DNA from: CAZVCG01 sp964626265
GTDB lineage: Bacteria > Pseudomonadota > Alphaproteobacteria > UBA9219
Direction: 5' to 3'
Assembly (NCBI GenBank): GCA_964626265.1
Contig: CAZVCG010000037.1
Span: 1-19,307, forward strand
DNA: 19,307 nucleotides
In this document: positions 1 to 7,630 of the stretch, one piece after another
How the letters are laid out: the number at the start of each line of letters is the position of its first letter
Position numbering within the stretch: the first letter of the stretch is position 1
Made by a program: the position numbers and the translations under genes
The notes under the pieces: model-generated
What the model was told of the DNA's origin: nothing
Databases searched by the model: none
Seen by the model: only the letters and a program-made list of their open reading frames with translations

Positions 1-1
1 G

Positions 2-493
2 ATGGCCAGCAAACTCTCCGGCGAGATCGAGCTGGATGAGGCTTATTTTGGAGGCCGCCGCAAAGGCAAACGGGGACGCGGCGCAGCCGGAAAAAGCGTT
101 GTTTTCGGCCTATTGGAGCGTGATGGACGGGTTTACACCAAGGTTGTCGAGAACGTTTCAGCCGACACTTTGATGGCTCACATCAGGGCCAAAACCCGCA
201 AGGGCAGCGTCTACTACACGGATGCCTTTAAGGGCTATCAATCTCTCAAGCGGTACGGCAAGCATCACACCGTCAATCACAGCAGAAGCCTGGTCGATAA
301 ACGCACCAAAAATCATATCAACGGCATCGAAGGTTTTTGGTCGTTCGGCAAGCATATCCTCTACAACTACAGAGGCGTTTCCAAATATCACTTTCCGATG
401 TATCTTAAGGAGATCGAATATCGTTTCAACCACCGCAGAGACAACCTCTTCAAGCTGTTCCTGCAAACGTTTTTTGGTTACGTTTCGCCCTAA
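2..493 (+). CDS. IS1595-family (ISXO2-like) transposase, C-terminal half, cut by window edge
   Basis: This is the C-terminal 163 residues of a DDE-type transposase of the IS1595/ISXO2-like group, which cuts and joins the ends of its insertion sequence. The open frame runs to the left window edge, so the apparent start is not a real one and the N-terminal zinc-ribbon part lies outside. Visible catalytic motifs are LDEAYFGG (D12), YYTDAFKGY (D74) and NGIEGFWSFGK (N107/E110), followed by the family's basic tail with YRFNHRR. The stop lies only 25 bases from the stop of the convergent HNH gene, so the right end of the element must fall in or next to 494-520. I cannot place its inverted repeat without the left end. 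The visible part is intact, with no internal stop. Family call is confident; exact IS name is not. Confidence 0.88.
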   Translation: MASKLSGEIELDEAYFGGRRKGKRGRGAAGKSVVFGLLERDGRVYTKVVENVSADTLMAHIRAKTRKGSVYYTDAFKGYQSLKRYGKHHTVNHSRSLVDKRTKNHINGIEGFWSFGKHILYNYRGVSKYHFPMYLKEIEYRFNHRRDNLFKLFLQTFFGYVSP

Positions 494-517
494 TTACCTT
501 TTTCTGTAGGGCTTAAT

Positions 518-1081
518 CTACGCAGGCTCCAGCTCAGTATCCCAATAAAGATAATCGCGCCAGCTTTGGTGCAGGTAGTTAGGCGGGAAAGCGCGGCCGT
601 TTTCCTGTAGCTCAAAGCTTGTCGGCCTCCATGGCTTGCGGCGCGGATACATGCCGCATTGTTCCGGCAATCTGCTTCCTTTCTTGAGATTGCAGCTCAT
701 ACAAGCCGTCACGACATTGTCCCACATCGTCCTTCCGCCTTTTGAGCGCGGAATGAGATGATCGAACGTCAAATCATGCGTAACATGCGGCTGGTTGCAG
801 TACTGGCAACTGAACCTGTCGCGAAGAAATACGTTAAACCGCGTAAATGCAGGATAGCGCGTGGCGGAAATGTAATCCTTGAGCGCGATAACGCTGGGCA
901 GCTTCATTTCAAAGCGCGCAGAACGCACGACGCGGTCGTATTCGGAAAGAATGGTCACGCGCCCGAGAAAAACGGCCTTGACGGTGTCCTGCCAGCTCCA
1001 CAGCGACAACGGGAAGTAGCTCAACGGGCGGTAGTCCGCGTTAAGCACGAGCGCAGGGCAACTTTCAGGCGGCGGCGTCAA
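518..1081 (-). CDS. HNH endonuclease, alphaproteobacterial housekeeping type
   Basis: A 187-residue HNH nuclease-fold protein. The N-terminal LVLNADYRPLSYFPLSLWSW block is the hallmark of a conserved alphaproteobacterial family whose biological role is not established. The HNH core shows a CxxC at C92/C95, FDHLIPRSKGG with D107-H108, WDN at 120-122, and a second CxxC at C127/C130 followed by N131, which together fit a zinc-stabilised His-metal finger. The start codon is TTG; a GGAG sequence about nine bases upstream supports it, and no better ATG is present. Length matches the family, so the neighbouring insertion sequence did not truncate it. It is transcribed toward the transposase. It is not obviously part of a restriction system, since no methyltransferase is nearby. 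Confidence 0.85.
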   Translation of the reverse strand: MTPPPESCPALVLNADYRPLSYFPLSLWSWQDTVKAVFLGRVTILSEYDRVVRSARFEMKLPSVIALKDYISATRYPAFTRFNVFLRDRFSCQYCNQPHVTHDLTFDHLIPRSKGGRTMWDNVVTACMSCNLKKGSRLPEQCGMYPRRKPWRPTSFELQENGRAFPPNYLHQSWRDYLYWDTELEPA

Positions 1082-1242
1082 CTAAAACGACTCCAAAACA
1101 AGTTGGAAAAAACTTTTAGTTAAGAACGGTAAAGAAAGCAAGTTTCGCGGAATTTTACCCCATTTTGGTATGTTCAATGGACTGTTTCGGGTTTATTGAT
1201 GCAGCATTGTCACGGAGCAAATAACAGAAGAGAGAGATCATT

Positions 1243-1689
1243 ATGGACAATGACACAGAATCCGATGCGATCCTGAAATTTTATAAAGAATCAAAAGCAG
1301 TCAGGTACGTATCTTTTTTAGCTGGCAATCTCGTTTGCGCTTCGTTGTTGACGCCCCTTGTTCTCGGTCCTTTTACCATGCCACCGAAAACGTCATGGGC
1401 CATAGCGGCAACCTTAGTATGTTTGCATACATCGAATTACATCAGGAATACGATCAAGTTGTGCCGCCAGGATAAAAAGCTTACAGGCTGGTGGGCTACC
1501 TATGCGCAAATATATTTTACGCATAAGCCTGACCGATGGATATACCGCACATCTCTAGCGATGCTTAACCTCGCCGGTGGATTCATCACGGCTCCAATTG
1601 TCATCCCGTGCCAAGCCGTCCGTGAAGTATGCCACTGGGGACGTATTGGAATGCGTAAAGCATTCCAGTTACAAAAGAACGCGCCTTAA
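1243..1689 (+). CDS. hypothetical small integral membrane protein
   Basis: A 148-residue protein I do not recognise. It has about three hydrophobic stretches, roughly residues 22-43, 50-66 and 102-123, joined by basic segments (IKLCRQDKK; HKPDRWIYR), so it is probably an inner-membrane protein. A purine-rich AGAGAGA sits about 8 bases ahead of the ATG and supports this start. Its last 21 bases overlap the 3' end of the convergent esterase gene. There is no cleavable signal, catalytic motif or recognisable domain. The 160-base gap to the HNH gene probably holds divergent promoters, but no convincing boxes are visible. It looks like a real gene from its RBS, length and residue composition, but conservation was not tested. 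Confidence 0.65.
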   Translation: MDNDTESDAILKFYKESKAVRYVSFLAGNLVCASLLTPLVLGPFTMPPKTSWAIAATLVCLHTSNYIRNTIKLCRQDKKLTGWWATYAQIYFTHKPDRWIYRTSLAMLNLAGGFITAPIVIPCQAVREVCHWGRIGMRKAFQLQKNAP

Positions 1690-2313
1690 AAACCTCAAAC
1701 CTTCGGTCAAGCCAACATCGTCGATGCTGTGATAAAGATCAGGTCTGCCTATAGCGTCGACGTTGATGTTGACGTTTTGCAAACCGCTATAGGCGTGGGC
1801 CATGGCGGTAAAGGGAACAACCTCATCAAGCATCCCGTGAACAAGCAAGACGGGCGGGGACGATTTCTTTTCCTTCCTGAGTTCTTCGCTGCCGAATAAA
1901 GCGCCCGAATAACCGAGAACCCCCGCCAAAGATTCGCTGCGCCGTGGCGCGACATAAAGGCTCATCATCGTGCCCTGTGAAAAACCTACCAGAGCGACTT
2001 TGTTGGCCGGCAATCCGCGCGACGTAATAACGTGATCAATGAATTCGTCCAGATAAGGCGCAGCTTTTTTGATGCCCTCGAGAATGACCGAAGGCGTCCA
2101 ATCTTGCGCGCTAAACCATTGGAAGCCAAACGGCGCCATGTCGCAGTGAAAGGGCGCGTTAGGCGCCAGAAACTCGGTATCGGGCAGACCTCTTTGCCAG
2201 ACACCGCCCAAGTCGATGAGTCCGGAGCCGCTATCGCCAAGACCGTGCAAGAGGATAACGGCGCTCGTCGGCTTCCCGCCGTTAAGCGGAGCTAATGTCT
2301 CGCCTTTTATCAT
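1669..2313 (-). CDS. phospholipase/carboxylesterase, alpha/beta hydrolase
   Basis: A 214-residue alpha/beta hydrolase of the phospholipase/carboxylesterase (abhydrolase_2, COG0400) family, which hydrolyses short-chain or acyl esters in the cytoplasm. The oxyanion region ILLHGLGDSG (20-29) is followed by the nucleophile elbow GFSQG with S112, the acid D163 in MLDEVVP and H195 in LYHSID, so the catalytic triad is complete. The usual family signature APNAPFHCD is present near residue 50. There is no signal peptide. It is the last gene of a leftward cluster with the two exported proteins and the GST upstream (31-base gap). Its 3' end overlaps the convergent membrane-protein gene by 21 bases. The physiological substrate cannot be read from sequence. 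Confidence 0.88.
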   Translation of the reverse strand: MIKGETLAPLNGGKPTSAVILLHGLGDSGSGLIDLGGVWQRGLPDTEFLAPNAPFHCDMAPFGFQWFSAQDWTPSVILEGIKKAAPYLDEFIDHVITSRGLPANKVALVGFSQGTMMSLYVAPRRSESLAGVLGYSGALFGSEELRKEKKSSPPVLLVHGMLDEVVPFTAMAHAYSGLQNVNINVDAIGRPDLYHSIDDVGLTEGLRFLRRVLL

Positions 2314-2344
2314 AAGATCATCCTACAAAGTTTTGCAACAAAGC

Positions 2345-2857
2345 TTACTCTTCTATCGGGCCTAAGAATATGCGATCGACCTTACCATCTTTGATATCGA
2401 TTTTCATACCGGCATCGCCCTTGGCTGATGTCACCACGAAGGCTTCCATCTCACGGCTGAAGTCAATATTTTTGAACTGGCCATAGGCTATTTCGACTTC
2501 CTTCTCCATGCTTCCAATGCCAATTCCCTGCGCGGTTTTAAGTTCGCTTGGCTTTTGCACCAATATGCCACGCACAGATTTCATGCTCTTCTTTTTTTGC
2601 GAAACCATTTGGAGTTCTATGCCGCAATCATGAAAAGTCCAAATCTCAAATGAAGCGCCTGATGAACCGTAGATTTTTTCATGTTGTTTGTGTGGATTGC
2701 ATGATATGGAGTCCAAGGCCTCTTTTTCACTCATTCCTAATCGGACACCTCCAATAGACTCTTCTGACGGAATGAACGTGTCGTTAGCTCCGGCCGTGCC
2801 GGAATACAGCGCGGCCAAGACAACGAAAGTCAGGATTATTTTGAACATTCGCGTCAT
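2345..2857 (-). CDS. exported hypothetical protein with two similar modules
   Basis: A 170-residue protein with a clear N-terminal signal peptide (MTRMFKIILTFVVLAALYS, cleavage probably near TAGA-ND). The mature part seems to contain two related modules: IGGVRLGMSEKEALDSI near residue 36 and GIGIGSMEKEVEIAYG near residue 112, each a short strand followed by a 'G-M-x-K-E' helix. This resembles the turn-helix of BamE/SmpA-like small envelope folds, but that is only an analogy. Two cysteines in the first module (C54 and C78, by my count) could form a disulfide after export. The start lies 7 bases after the stop of the upstream SIMPL-like gene, implying co-translation; a second ATG three codons in is possible. 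Function unknown. Confidence 0.7.
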   Translation of the reverse strand: MTRMFKIILTFVVLAALYSGTAGANDTFIPSEESIGGVRLGMSEKEALDSISCNPHKQHEKIYGSSGASFEIWTFHDCGIELQMVSQKKKSMKSVRGILVQKPSELKTAQGIGIGSMEKEVEIAYGQFKNIDFSREMEAFVVTSAKGDAGMKIDIKDGKVDRIFLGPIEE

Positions 2858-2864
2858 ATTTGAC

Positions 2865-3647
2865 TTAACGGGTTGCGCCTGTGACTGGGGCAGGTGCTTG
2901 GGTTGACATGGCAGCAGATGGCGGCGTCACAGCGAAAATAACCCGCGCGGTCATCACCAGCTTTTCCGAACGTTCCATAGGGGGCGAAGGCGGCGCGGAA
3001 GGAGCTATTTCGGCCGTCATAGCGGCGGCCCGCGGGCCACGAAGAACCTTCGTCATCGCCATGTCGGCTATGCCCATGCCACCGCCCATCATGCCGCCGT
3101 CTTGCGTGAAGTTGATCATGGCGATGCGGTAGCCGCGCCCCGTCAGCGTCGCATTCAACGCCGCCAATTGTTCGTTGGCCATTTTGTAGATTTTCGTGCG
3201 CAATAGCCCTAGAGCCGCTTGCGTTTCGTCAAGCGTTGGACTGAAGTCAATGTTGCTCACGGAAAGCTGCATCCCGGGCTTGCTTACCTTCTTGGCCTGT
3301 TCGTTGATGCCCGAAAGCTGGCCTTCAGGAACGCGGGCTTCGTACATCGCGCTCCAATGCTCCATTCCGGTGGAGTCTTGATTGCGGTTGAACGATATCA
3401 AACGCCATTCCGTCTTGATCATGTCGTCTAAGGCCTTTGTCATTGCGGCGCGCGTTGTTCCGGCCGTTGAGCTGGAAACCGAAGCCTCGACGTTCACCAT
3501 GACACGGGCCGTCTTTGTCGTGACCCAGTCTTCCGCAGCGAGATCGATAATGACGGTGTCGTCTGGCTTGAAATGCTCGGCGCGCGCAGCCATCGGCAAG
3601 GCCAAATTTAAAGCGATCAATAATAGGCAAAAAAGTCTCTTGGTCAT
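2865..3647 (-). CDS. exported SIMPL (DUF541)-like protein
   Basis: A 260-residue protein with a signal peptide ending in MAARA (residues about 19-23), so periplasmic or surface-bound. The mature region VMVNVEASVSSSTAGTTRAA, the pattern 'TKALDDMIKTEWRLISFNRNQ', the central LLRTKIYKMANEQLAALNAT helix and the return strand resemble SIMPL/DUF541 proteins, whose function is poorly known. Assignment to the family is by pattern only. A methionine/glycine patch (GGMMGGGMGIADMAM, about residues 184-198) and an alanine/proline-rich tail are unusual and look disordered. The ribosome binding site is a strong AGGGGG just before the ATG, and the gene follows the GST by 12 bases, so the pair is probably an operon. 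Confidence 0.62.
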   Translation of the reverse strand: MTKRLFCLLLIALNLALPMAARAEHFKPDDTVIIDLAAEDWVTTKTARVMVNVEASVSSSTAGTTRAAMTKALDDMIKTEWRLISFNRNQDSTGMEHWSAMYEARVPEGQLSGINEQAKKVSKPGMQLSVSNIDFSPTLDETQAALGLLRTKIYKMANEQLAALNATLTGRGYRIAMINFTQDGGMMGGGMGIADMAMTKVLRGPRAAAMTAEIAPSAPPSPPMERSEKLVMTARVIFAVTPPSAAMSTQAPAPVTGATR

Positions 3648-3659
3648 GGCTTCCCCCTG

Positions 3660-4346
3660 TTAAAAATCAAGATCAGCATAGTGCTGCGGTGGCATAAATC
3701 CAGCTATATGATCGCCTAAAAGTGGGCGAAAGCAAGGCCGTGATTTGATACGGGCATACCATTCCTTAGCTTCAGGGTGCTGGTCCCATGGCACATCACC
3801 TAGGTAGTCAATGGCGGATAGTTGCGCGGCGGCGGCCAGGTCTGCTAACGTAATCTGGTCGCCTGCGAGCCAATTCCGGCGACTGGCCAGCCAACCGATA
3901 TAGTCCAGATGGCCGTGTATATTATGGCAGCCTGCCCGGATCATTGCGCTATCCGGCTGTCCGAAGCCTTTCAGCCGCTTGATGGCCTTTTCGTTGACGA
4001 GAAGCGATGTAACCTCATTATATGTCTTTTGTTCGAACCACATGACGAGGCGTCTTACCTCGGCACGGCCTACGGGGTCTTTGCCAAGAAGACTGACGCC
4101 AGTGCGTGTATCTTCCAGGTATTCGCAAATAGCCATTGCGTCGCTCAGGACGATTTTATCGCCGTCATCATCGATGATGAGGGTAGGAACCTCTCCGGCA
4201 GGATTAAGTTCAAGGTATTCAGCGCGTGGCTCCCAAGGCTTTTCAATGACCGTATCGTACTGCAACGCCTTTTCGCCCAGAACCAGCCGTACGCGCCGCG
4301 AGGGCGGGTCGAGGGGGTGGTGGTGGATGCGGTAGGTCGTCGTCAT
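3660..4346 (-). CDS. glutathione S-transferase family protein
   Basis: A 228-residue cytosolic GST-fold protein. The N-terminal thioredoxin-like domain (about 1-85) shows the HHPLDPPSRRVRLVLGEK start, the cis-proline motif GEVPTL and the glutathione-binding SDAMAICEYLED helix. The all-helical C-terminal domain holds the N-capping motif LAGDQITLADLAAAAQLS. The residue after the first strand, where a catalytic Ser/Cys/Tyr often sits, is in HHHPLDPPSR; I see no obvious Cys or Ser nucleophile besides S16, so activity and substrate are open. It is first in a leftward operon with two exported proteins and an esterase. The start ATG lies about 170 bases from cca, so the two genes are divergent. Confidence 0.88.
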   Translation of the reverse strand: MTTTYRIHHHPLDPPSRRVRLVLGEKALQYDTVIEKPWEPRAEYLELNPAGEVPTLIIDDDGDKIVLSDAMAICEYLEDTRTGVSLLGKDPVGRAEVRRLVMWFEQKTYNEVTSLLVNEKAIKRLKGFGQPDSAMIRAGCHNIHGHLDYIGWLASRRNWLAGDQITLADLAAAAQLSAIDYLGDVPWDQHPEAKEWYARIKSRPCFRPLLGDHIAGFMPPQHYADLDF

Positions 4347-4516
4347 AATTATGCAGTGACATCCCGTTAACGTGGCGGTACTTTTAGCATAGGAAAATCA
4401 ATGAAGAAAGATGGGTTTATGGGGCCCAGAATCGCGCATTATGCGGAAAACTATTTTTGATTAATCCCGCTCTTTCCTTCTAGACTTTGCCTCGCCTAAA
4501 GAGAAAAACGACAACC

Positions 4517-5755
4517 ATGAAAAAAGCTCCCGATCTCGATCCCAAAATTCACGCATGGATCAAAGCTCCGTCCCTGTCATCAATCATGGCCGCCATTGCC
4601 TATGTCGGCGGCGAGGCCCGGATTGTCGGCGGGGCCGTGCGTGATGCGTTGATTGGGCAAAAGGTCGAAGACATCGATCTTGCCGTGAACATGCCTCCGG
4701 AAGCCGTCATGAAAGCATTGGGGGAAGCAGGAATTAAAACAGTGCCGACCGGCAAGGATCACGGCACCGTCACGGCGATAGTCGATCACAAAGGTTATGA
4801 GATTACGTCGCTTCGCTTTGATGTCGAAACTTATGGGCGGAAAGCGAAGGTATCCTTTACAGACGATTGGGAATCCGACGCGGCGCGGCGCGATTTCACG
4901 TTCAACGCGCTTTATGCCGATGCCGCCGGAAAAGTTTACGACTTTTACAACGGATATGAAGATTTGATATCTGGTTATGTCCGCTTTATCGGCAAGGCGG
5001 AAGATCGTATTCGCGAAGACGTTCTCCGTATTTTGCGTTTTTTCAGATTTTTCGCGTGGTTTGGAAAAGATCCTCCTGACGTGGAAGGTCTAAAGGCGTG
5101 CAAGGAACTCGCGCCTTTACTGCCTAATCTATCGGTCGAGCGGGTATGGAAAGAATTGGGAAAATTGCTGGCCGCTCCGGATCCGTCCACGGCATGCGCC
5201 TTGATGTTTAAAGAAGGCGTTTTTCAATATGTCTTGCCCGAAGCCGACGGGGTTGAACGACTCAAAAGACTTATCGAGTTAGAAAAAGCCAGAAACGTCC
5301 CGCCTTATAACCTCAGGCGGCTGGCGGCGTTGCTTAAAACAGGTTCGGCCGCGCATGTGGCCGTCTGCCTGCGTTTTTCCTTGCGTGAGCAGGTCACTAT
5401 CAAGGTGTTGGATCAACTTCCCGGACAACTTCGCGGACATGGAGATCCAAAGTCGATTCGGCGTTTGCTATACCAATATGATAACGATAAAGTGCGCGAC
5501 GGCTTGTTGCTGCTTGCGGCGAGCGGCGTGCCGCTCGACCTTGAAGCAAGTCTAGCAATTGTGGATGAATGGGTGCCGGTAAGGTTTCCGCTTCAGGGTG
5601 GCGATGTCGTCAGCCTCGGCATAAAAGCCGGCCCCATGGTAGGCAAGATTCTGCAAGCGGTTGAAAAATGGTGGATCGAACAGGATTTTCAACCCAGCGA
5701 AAAACAATGCTACGCTGAAGCCCGCCGCATTATATCGGAAATAAAGAAAATTTAG
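4517..5755 (+). CDS. cca: CCA tRNA nucleotidyltransferase / poly(A) polymerase family
   Basis: A class II nucleotidyltransferase that adds or repairs the 3'-CCA end of tRNAs. From the ATG at 4517 it has 412 residues. Visible motifs are GGAVRDALIG (38-47), the metal-binding DID at D52 and D54, RRDFTFNAL (124-132) and RIREDVLRILRFFRF (164-178), the last forming the neck helix. The frame is open further upstream to a TTG at 4487, but no ribosome binding site precedes that codon, whereas AAAGAGAAAA lies just before 4517, so I prefer the ATG. The C-terminal body is shorter and helical, with no HD phosphohydrolase motif, as in most alphaproteobacterial members. It converges on DUF1150, sharing 4 bases at the stops. 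Poly(A) polymerase activity is the alternative but less likely. Confidence 0.93.
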   Translation: MKKAPDLDPKIHAWIKAPSLSSIMAAIAYVGGEARIVGGAVRDALIGQKVEDIDLAVNMPPEAVMKALGEAGIKTVPTGKDHGTVTAIVDHKGYEITSLRFDVETYGRKAKVSFTDDWESDAARRDFTFNALYADAAGKVYDFYNGYEDLISGYVRFIGKAEDRIREDVLRILRFFRFFAWFGKDPPDVEGLKACKELAPLLPNLSVERVWKELGKLLAAPDPSTACALMFKEGVFQYVLPEADGVERLKRLIELEKARNVPPYNLRRLAALLKTGSAAHVAVCLRFSLREQVTIKVLDQLPGQLRGHGDPKSIRRLLYQYDNDKVRDGLLLLAASGVPLDLEASLAIVDEWVPVRFPLQGGDVVSLGIKAGPMVGKILQAVEKWWIEQDFQPSEKQCYAEARRIISEIKKI

Positions 5756-5970
5756 TGCACGCTTGCCGGTTTCAAGTCGTGTTGCCGCACGGCAGCAAAA
5801 GCCAGATCGCGCTGGCTCGCAATCAGAATGGGCGTACCGTCAGCCGCATAAACGGCATAAAGTTTCTGGTCATTGATCGTGATGGGCTTGACGTAAGCCA
5901 AATCATCTAGGCCGAACTGGAATAAATCGTCCGGTGAAATGAGGTGGGTAAGGCTGCCCGTTCTGATCAT
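5752..5970 (-). CDS. DUF1150 family small protein
   Basis: A 72-residue soluble protein of the DUF1150 family, which is largely restricted to alphaproteobacteria. The diagnostic parts are the central DLAYVKPI, LYAVYAADGTPI and the C-terminal ...SVH. In many relatives this small gene sits next to an Hsp20-type small heat-shock gene; here there is none on either side. The ribosome binding site AAGGGG is about 9 bases ahead of the ATG. Its stop overlaps that of cca by 4 bases in convergent orientation. The molecular role of the family is not known. Family assignment is by recognition of the conserved segments. Confidence 0.85.
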   Translation of the reverse strand: MIRTGSLTHLISPDDLFQFGLDDLAYVKPITINDQKLYAVYAADGTPILIASQRDLAFAAVRQHDLKPASVH

Positions 5971-6099
5971 GTCCGTAGCCCCTTGTTACATTTGCGCTGC
6001 GAAAATATCCAGACTTTCCAAAGATAAAAGATAAGGGATAAACAATCCTTTAATGTAAGGTGGTGTTGCCACAGTTCGTTTTCAAGTGATGTCTTCTAA

Positions 6100-6190
6100 C
6101 GGGAAGTTGTTGCGAATCAACTGGATGGGTGTTAGCGGAATGTATCTCGCAAAACGCCTCGTTCGTAGGCGTTACCCGCTTGGGTATCCT
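6100..6190 (+). promoter_or_regulatory. candidate structured 5' leader of the two-gene membrane operon
   Basis: Upstream of the 6213 gene the sequence can fold into consecutive stems: AGTTG (6105-6109) with CAACT (6118-6122); GGAT (6123-6126) with ATCC (6186-6189); AGCGG (6134-6138) with CCGCT (6176-6180); and an inner AACGCCT/AGGCGTT hairpin (6153-6159 / 6167-6173). The AGCGG and GGAT stems enclose the inner hairpin with internal loops. The pattern is what a cis-acting RNA or attenuator leader would look like, but it does not match a riboswitch I know. No poly-U follows it, so it is not an intrinsic terminator. Folding by eye only. Confidence 0.35.
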
Positions 6191-6212
6191 AATCAGCCTT
6201 TATGGGGGAAAA

Positions 6213-6536
6213 ATGACCGATAAAATTTTATATTGGACATCTGTAGTGCTAAGCGGTTTGGCGCTGCTTCTGTTCGTGATGGATATAGGGCTTATTAGCG
6301 GTAACCGTAATTTGCAAACCGAAATTGCCCAACGTCAGGGCGTCATTGAGAACGCAGCGCGACTGACCCCGCTGAACCAAAATCTGGCTCAGGCCCTCGC
6401 TGAGGCTTCCGTGAAGAACAACGACACGGAAATCCGCGATCTTCTGGCGGCGCAAGGCATCAAGATCAGCAAGAACGACAAAAAAGGCGACAAGACTGAT
6501 ACGCCCGCCAAAAAGAAACCCGTTTCAGACGAATAA
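6213..6536 (+). CDS. hypothetical membrane-anchored coiled-coil protein (first of a pair)
   Basis: A 107-residue protein of unknown function. One transmembrane helix (about residues 7-30, VVLSGLALLLFVMDIGLI) is followed by a short heptad-like helix (NRNLQTEIAQRQGVIENAARL to LAQALAEAS), a segment TEIRDLLAAQGIKI and a lysine/proline-rich tail. The frame is open upstream to 6129, but GGGGGA at 6204-6209 directly precedes the ATG at 6213, which I take as the start. Topology is probably N-in with a periplasmic coiled coil, or the reverse; the sequence does not decide. The downstream neighbour has the same order of parts, so the two may be ancient duplicates that work together. They share one operon, 12 bases apart. 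Confidence 0.7.
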   Translation: MTDKILYWTSVVLSGLALLLFVMDIGLISGNRNLQTEIAQRQGVIENAARLTPLNQNLAQALAEASVKNNDTEIRDLLAAQGIKISKNDKKGDKTDTPAKKKPVSDE

Positions 6537-6548
6537 CGAGAGGTCATC

Positions 6549-6935
6549 ATGAGCAAAACCAACTTCAATCTCACCATGCGCCACCTGCTGGCCCCGATTA
6601 CTTTGCTGTCGGTGACGGTCTTTTTCCTGCTGAGCTATCAAACCACGCAAATCCTGCGTGACCGCGACGCTCTGAACATGACCAAGGGCCAACAGCAAAA
6701 AGCCTTTGAAGACGCTTCGCGTCTTCAGGAACAACTGAAAGCCTTGTTGCTCGGCACGCAAAAGCTGACCGACGAAGGCAACAAAAATACCAAGGTCATT
6801 ACTGAAAAGCTCAAGGAAATGGGCATTCATGTTCAATCGCCAACGGCGCCAAATCCTGACGGGGCGAGGGGAATTACCCCGGCTCCTGTTCCTCCGGCGA
6901 CTGAAAAGACGGAACGCGGCCCGGTTAAACCGTAA
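6549..6935 (+). CDS. hypothetical membrane-anchored coiled-coil protein (second of a pair)
   Basis: A 128-residue protein of unknown function. One transmembrane helix (about residues 13-31, LLAPITLLSVTVFFLLSY) is followed by a charged coiled-coil stretch (residues about 35-90, with LQEQLKALLL), the segment VITEKLKEMGIHV and a proline-rich tail (TPAPVPPATEK). The VITEKLKEMGIHV block lines up with TEIRDLLAAQGIKI of the upstream protein, both ending the coiled coil. GAGAGGTCATC precedes the ATG and the gene follows its partner by 12 bases. A strong terminator follows at 6962. There is no enzymatic motif. A structural or division/secretion accessory role is possible but not shown. Confidence 0.7.
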   Translation: MSKTNFNLTMRHLLAPITLLSVTVFFLLSYQTTQILRDRDALNMTKGQQQKAFEDASRLQEQLKALLLGTQKLTDEGNKNTKVITEKLKEMGIHVQSPTAPNPDGARGITPAPVPPATEKTERGPVKP

Positions 6936-6961
6936 GCTTCCGCCTGCACACGGCTTCAAAA

Positions 6962-6991
6962 CCCCCTCCCGCCCCACGGGAGGGGGTTTTT
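6962..6991 (+). terminator. strong intrinsic terminator, probably bidirectional
   Basis: A perfect 10-base-pair stem, CCCCCTCCCG with CGGGAGGGGG, around a 5-base CCCCA loop, is followed by five T and preceded by four A. It closes the two-gene membrane-protein operon. Because of the flanking A and T runs it could also stop transcription arriving from the IS630 side on the other strand. Confidence 0.93.
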
Positions 6992-7105
6992 ATATGTCTA
7001 ATTGAATTGTTAGAGTGTGATGAAATCAGAAAGAATCTCTCTCCCCTTGCGGGAAAGGAAGCAAAAACATTGACTTACGGAGTAAGTCATTAGAGCATAT
7101 TCCCA

Positions 7106-7630
7106 TTAGGCGGAATACCCTGAATTTTTGAGGTAAGCGGAACATTCCACTGGGGAGAAAGTATCGAGAGCCTTGCCAATGGCTTTCCAAAGAGCATCGA
7201 CGCTCCGAGCTGCCGCTTTTCGGAGCAACGCTTTGAACTTCGAGAACACTTGCTCAATGGGTTTGAGGTCGGGACTGTAAGGCGGCAGATAAATCAGTTT
7301 GGAGCCTGCCTTTTCTATAGCCTCGCGGATCCCCGTAACTTTGTGGCTTGGTAAATTGTCCATGATGACGATATCATTCTTCTTGAGCGTCGGAACCAGA
7401 AACTGTTCGATGTAGGCGCGGAAGCTTTCGCCGTTCATAGGGCCATCCAGCGTGAGCGGCGCTGTGATGCCGTCGTGACGAAGAGCTGCTGTGAACGTCG
7501 TCGTCTTCCAATGCCCCCAAGGTTCTTTGCACAACAATCGTTGGCCTTTAGGGCTGCGCCCGTAACGCCGCGCCATCTTGGTTGTTACACCCGTTTCGTC
7601 GATGAACACGAGCTTCGCAGGATCAAGCAT
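7106..7630 (-). CDS. IS630 transposase, orfB (DDE catalytic domain)
   Basis: The catalytic half of an IS630 transposase. The acidic triad is visible as FIDETG (D11), IVIMDNLPSHK (D91) and LKPIEQVFSKFK (E126); the 34 residues between the last two give the DD34E spacing of this family. The proline-rich LPPYSPDLKPIE block is typical. An internal ATG at 7630 is used here as the start, but the frame is open to 7714 and the intervening codons read KTVHASEQNRSDVQAAREEW, the conserved linker, so the real product is most likely an orfA-orfB fusion spanning 7106-8045 made by frame slippage at an A8 run. No internal stops; probably still functional. Confidence 0.85.
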   Translation of the reverse strand: MLDPAKLVFIDETGVTTKMARRYGRSPKGQRLLCKEPWGHWKTTTFTAALRHDGITAPLTLDGPMNGESFRAYIEQFLVPTLKKNDIVIMDNLPSHKVTGIREAIEKAGSKLIYLPPYSPDLKPIEQVFSKFKALLRKAAARSVDALWKAIGKALDTFSPVECSAYLKNSGYSA

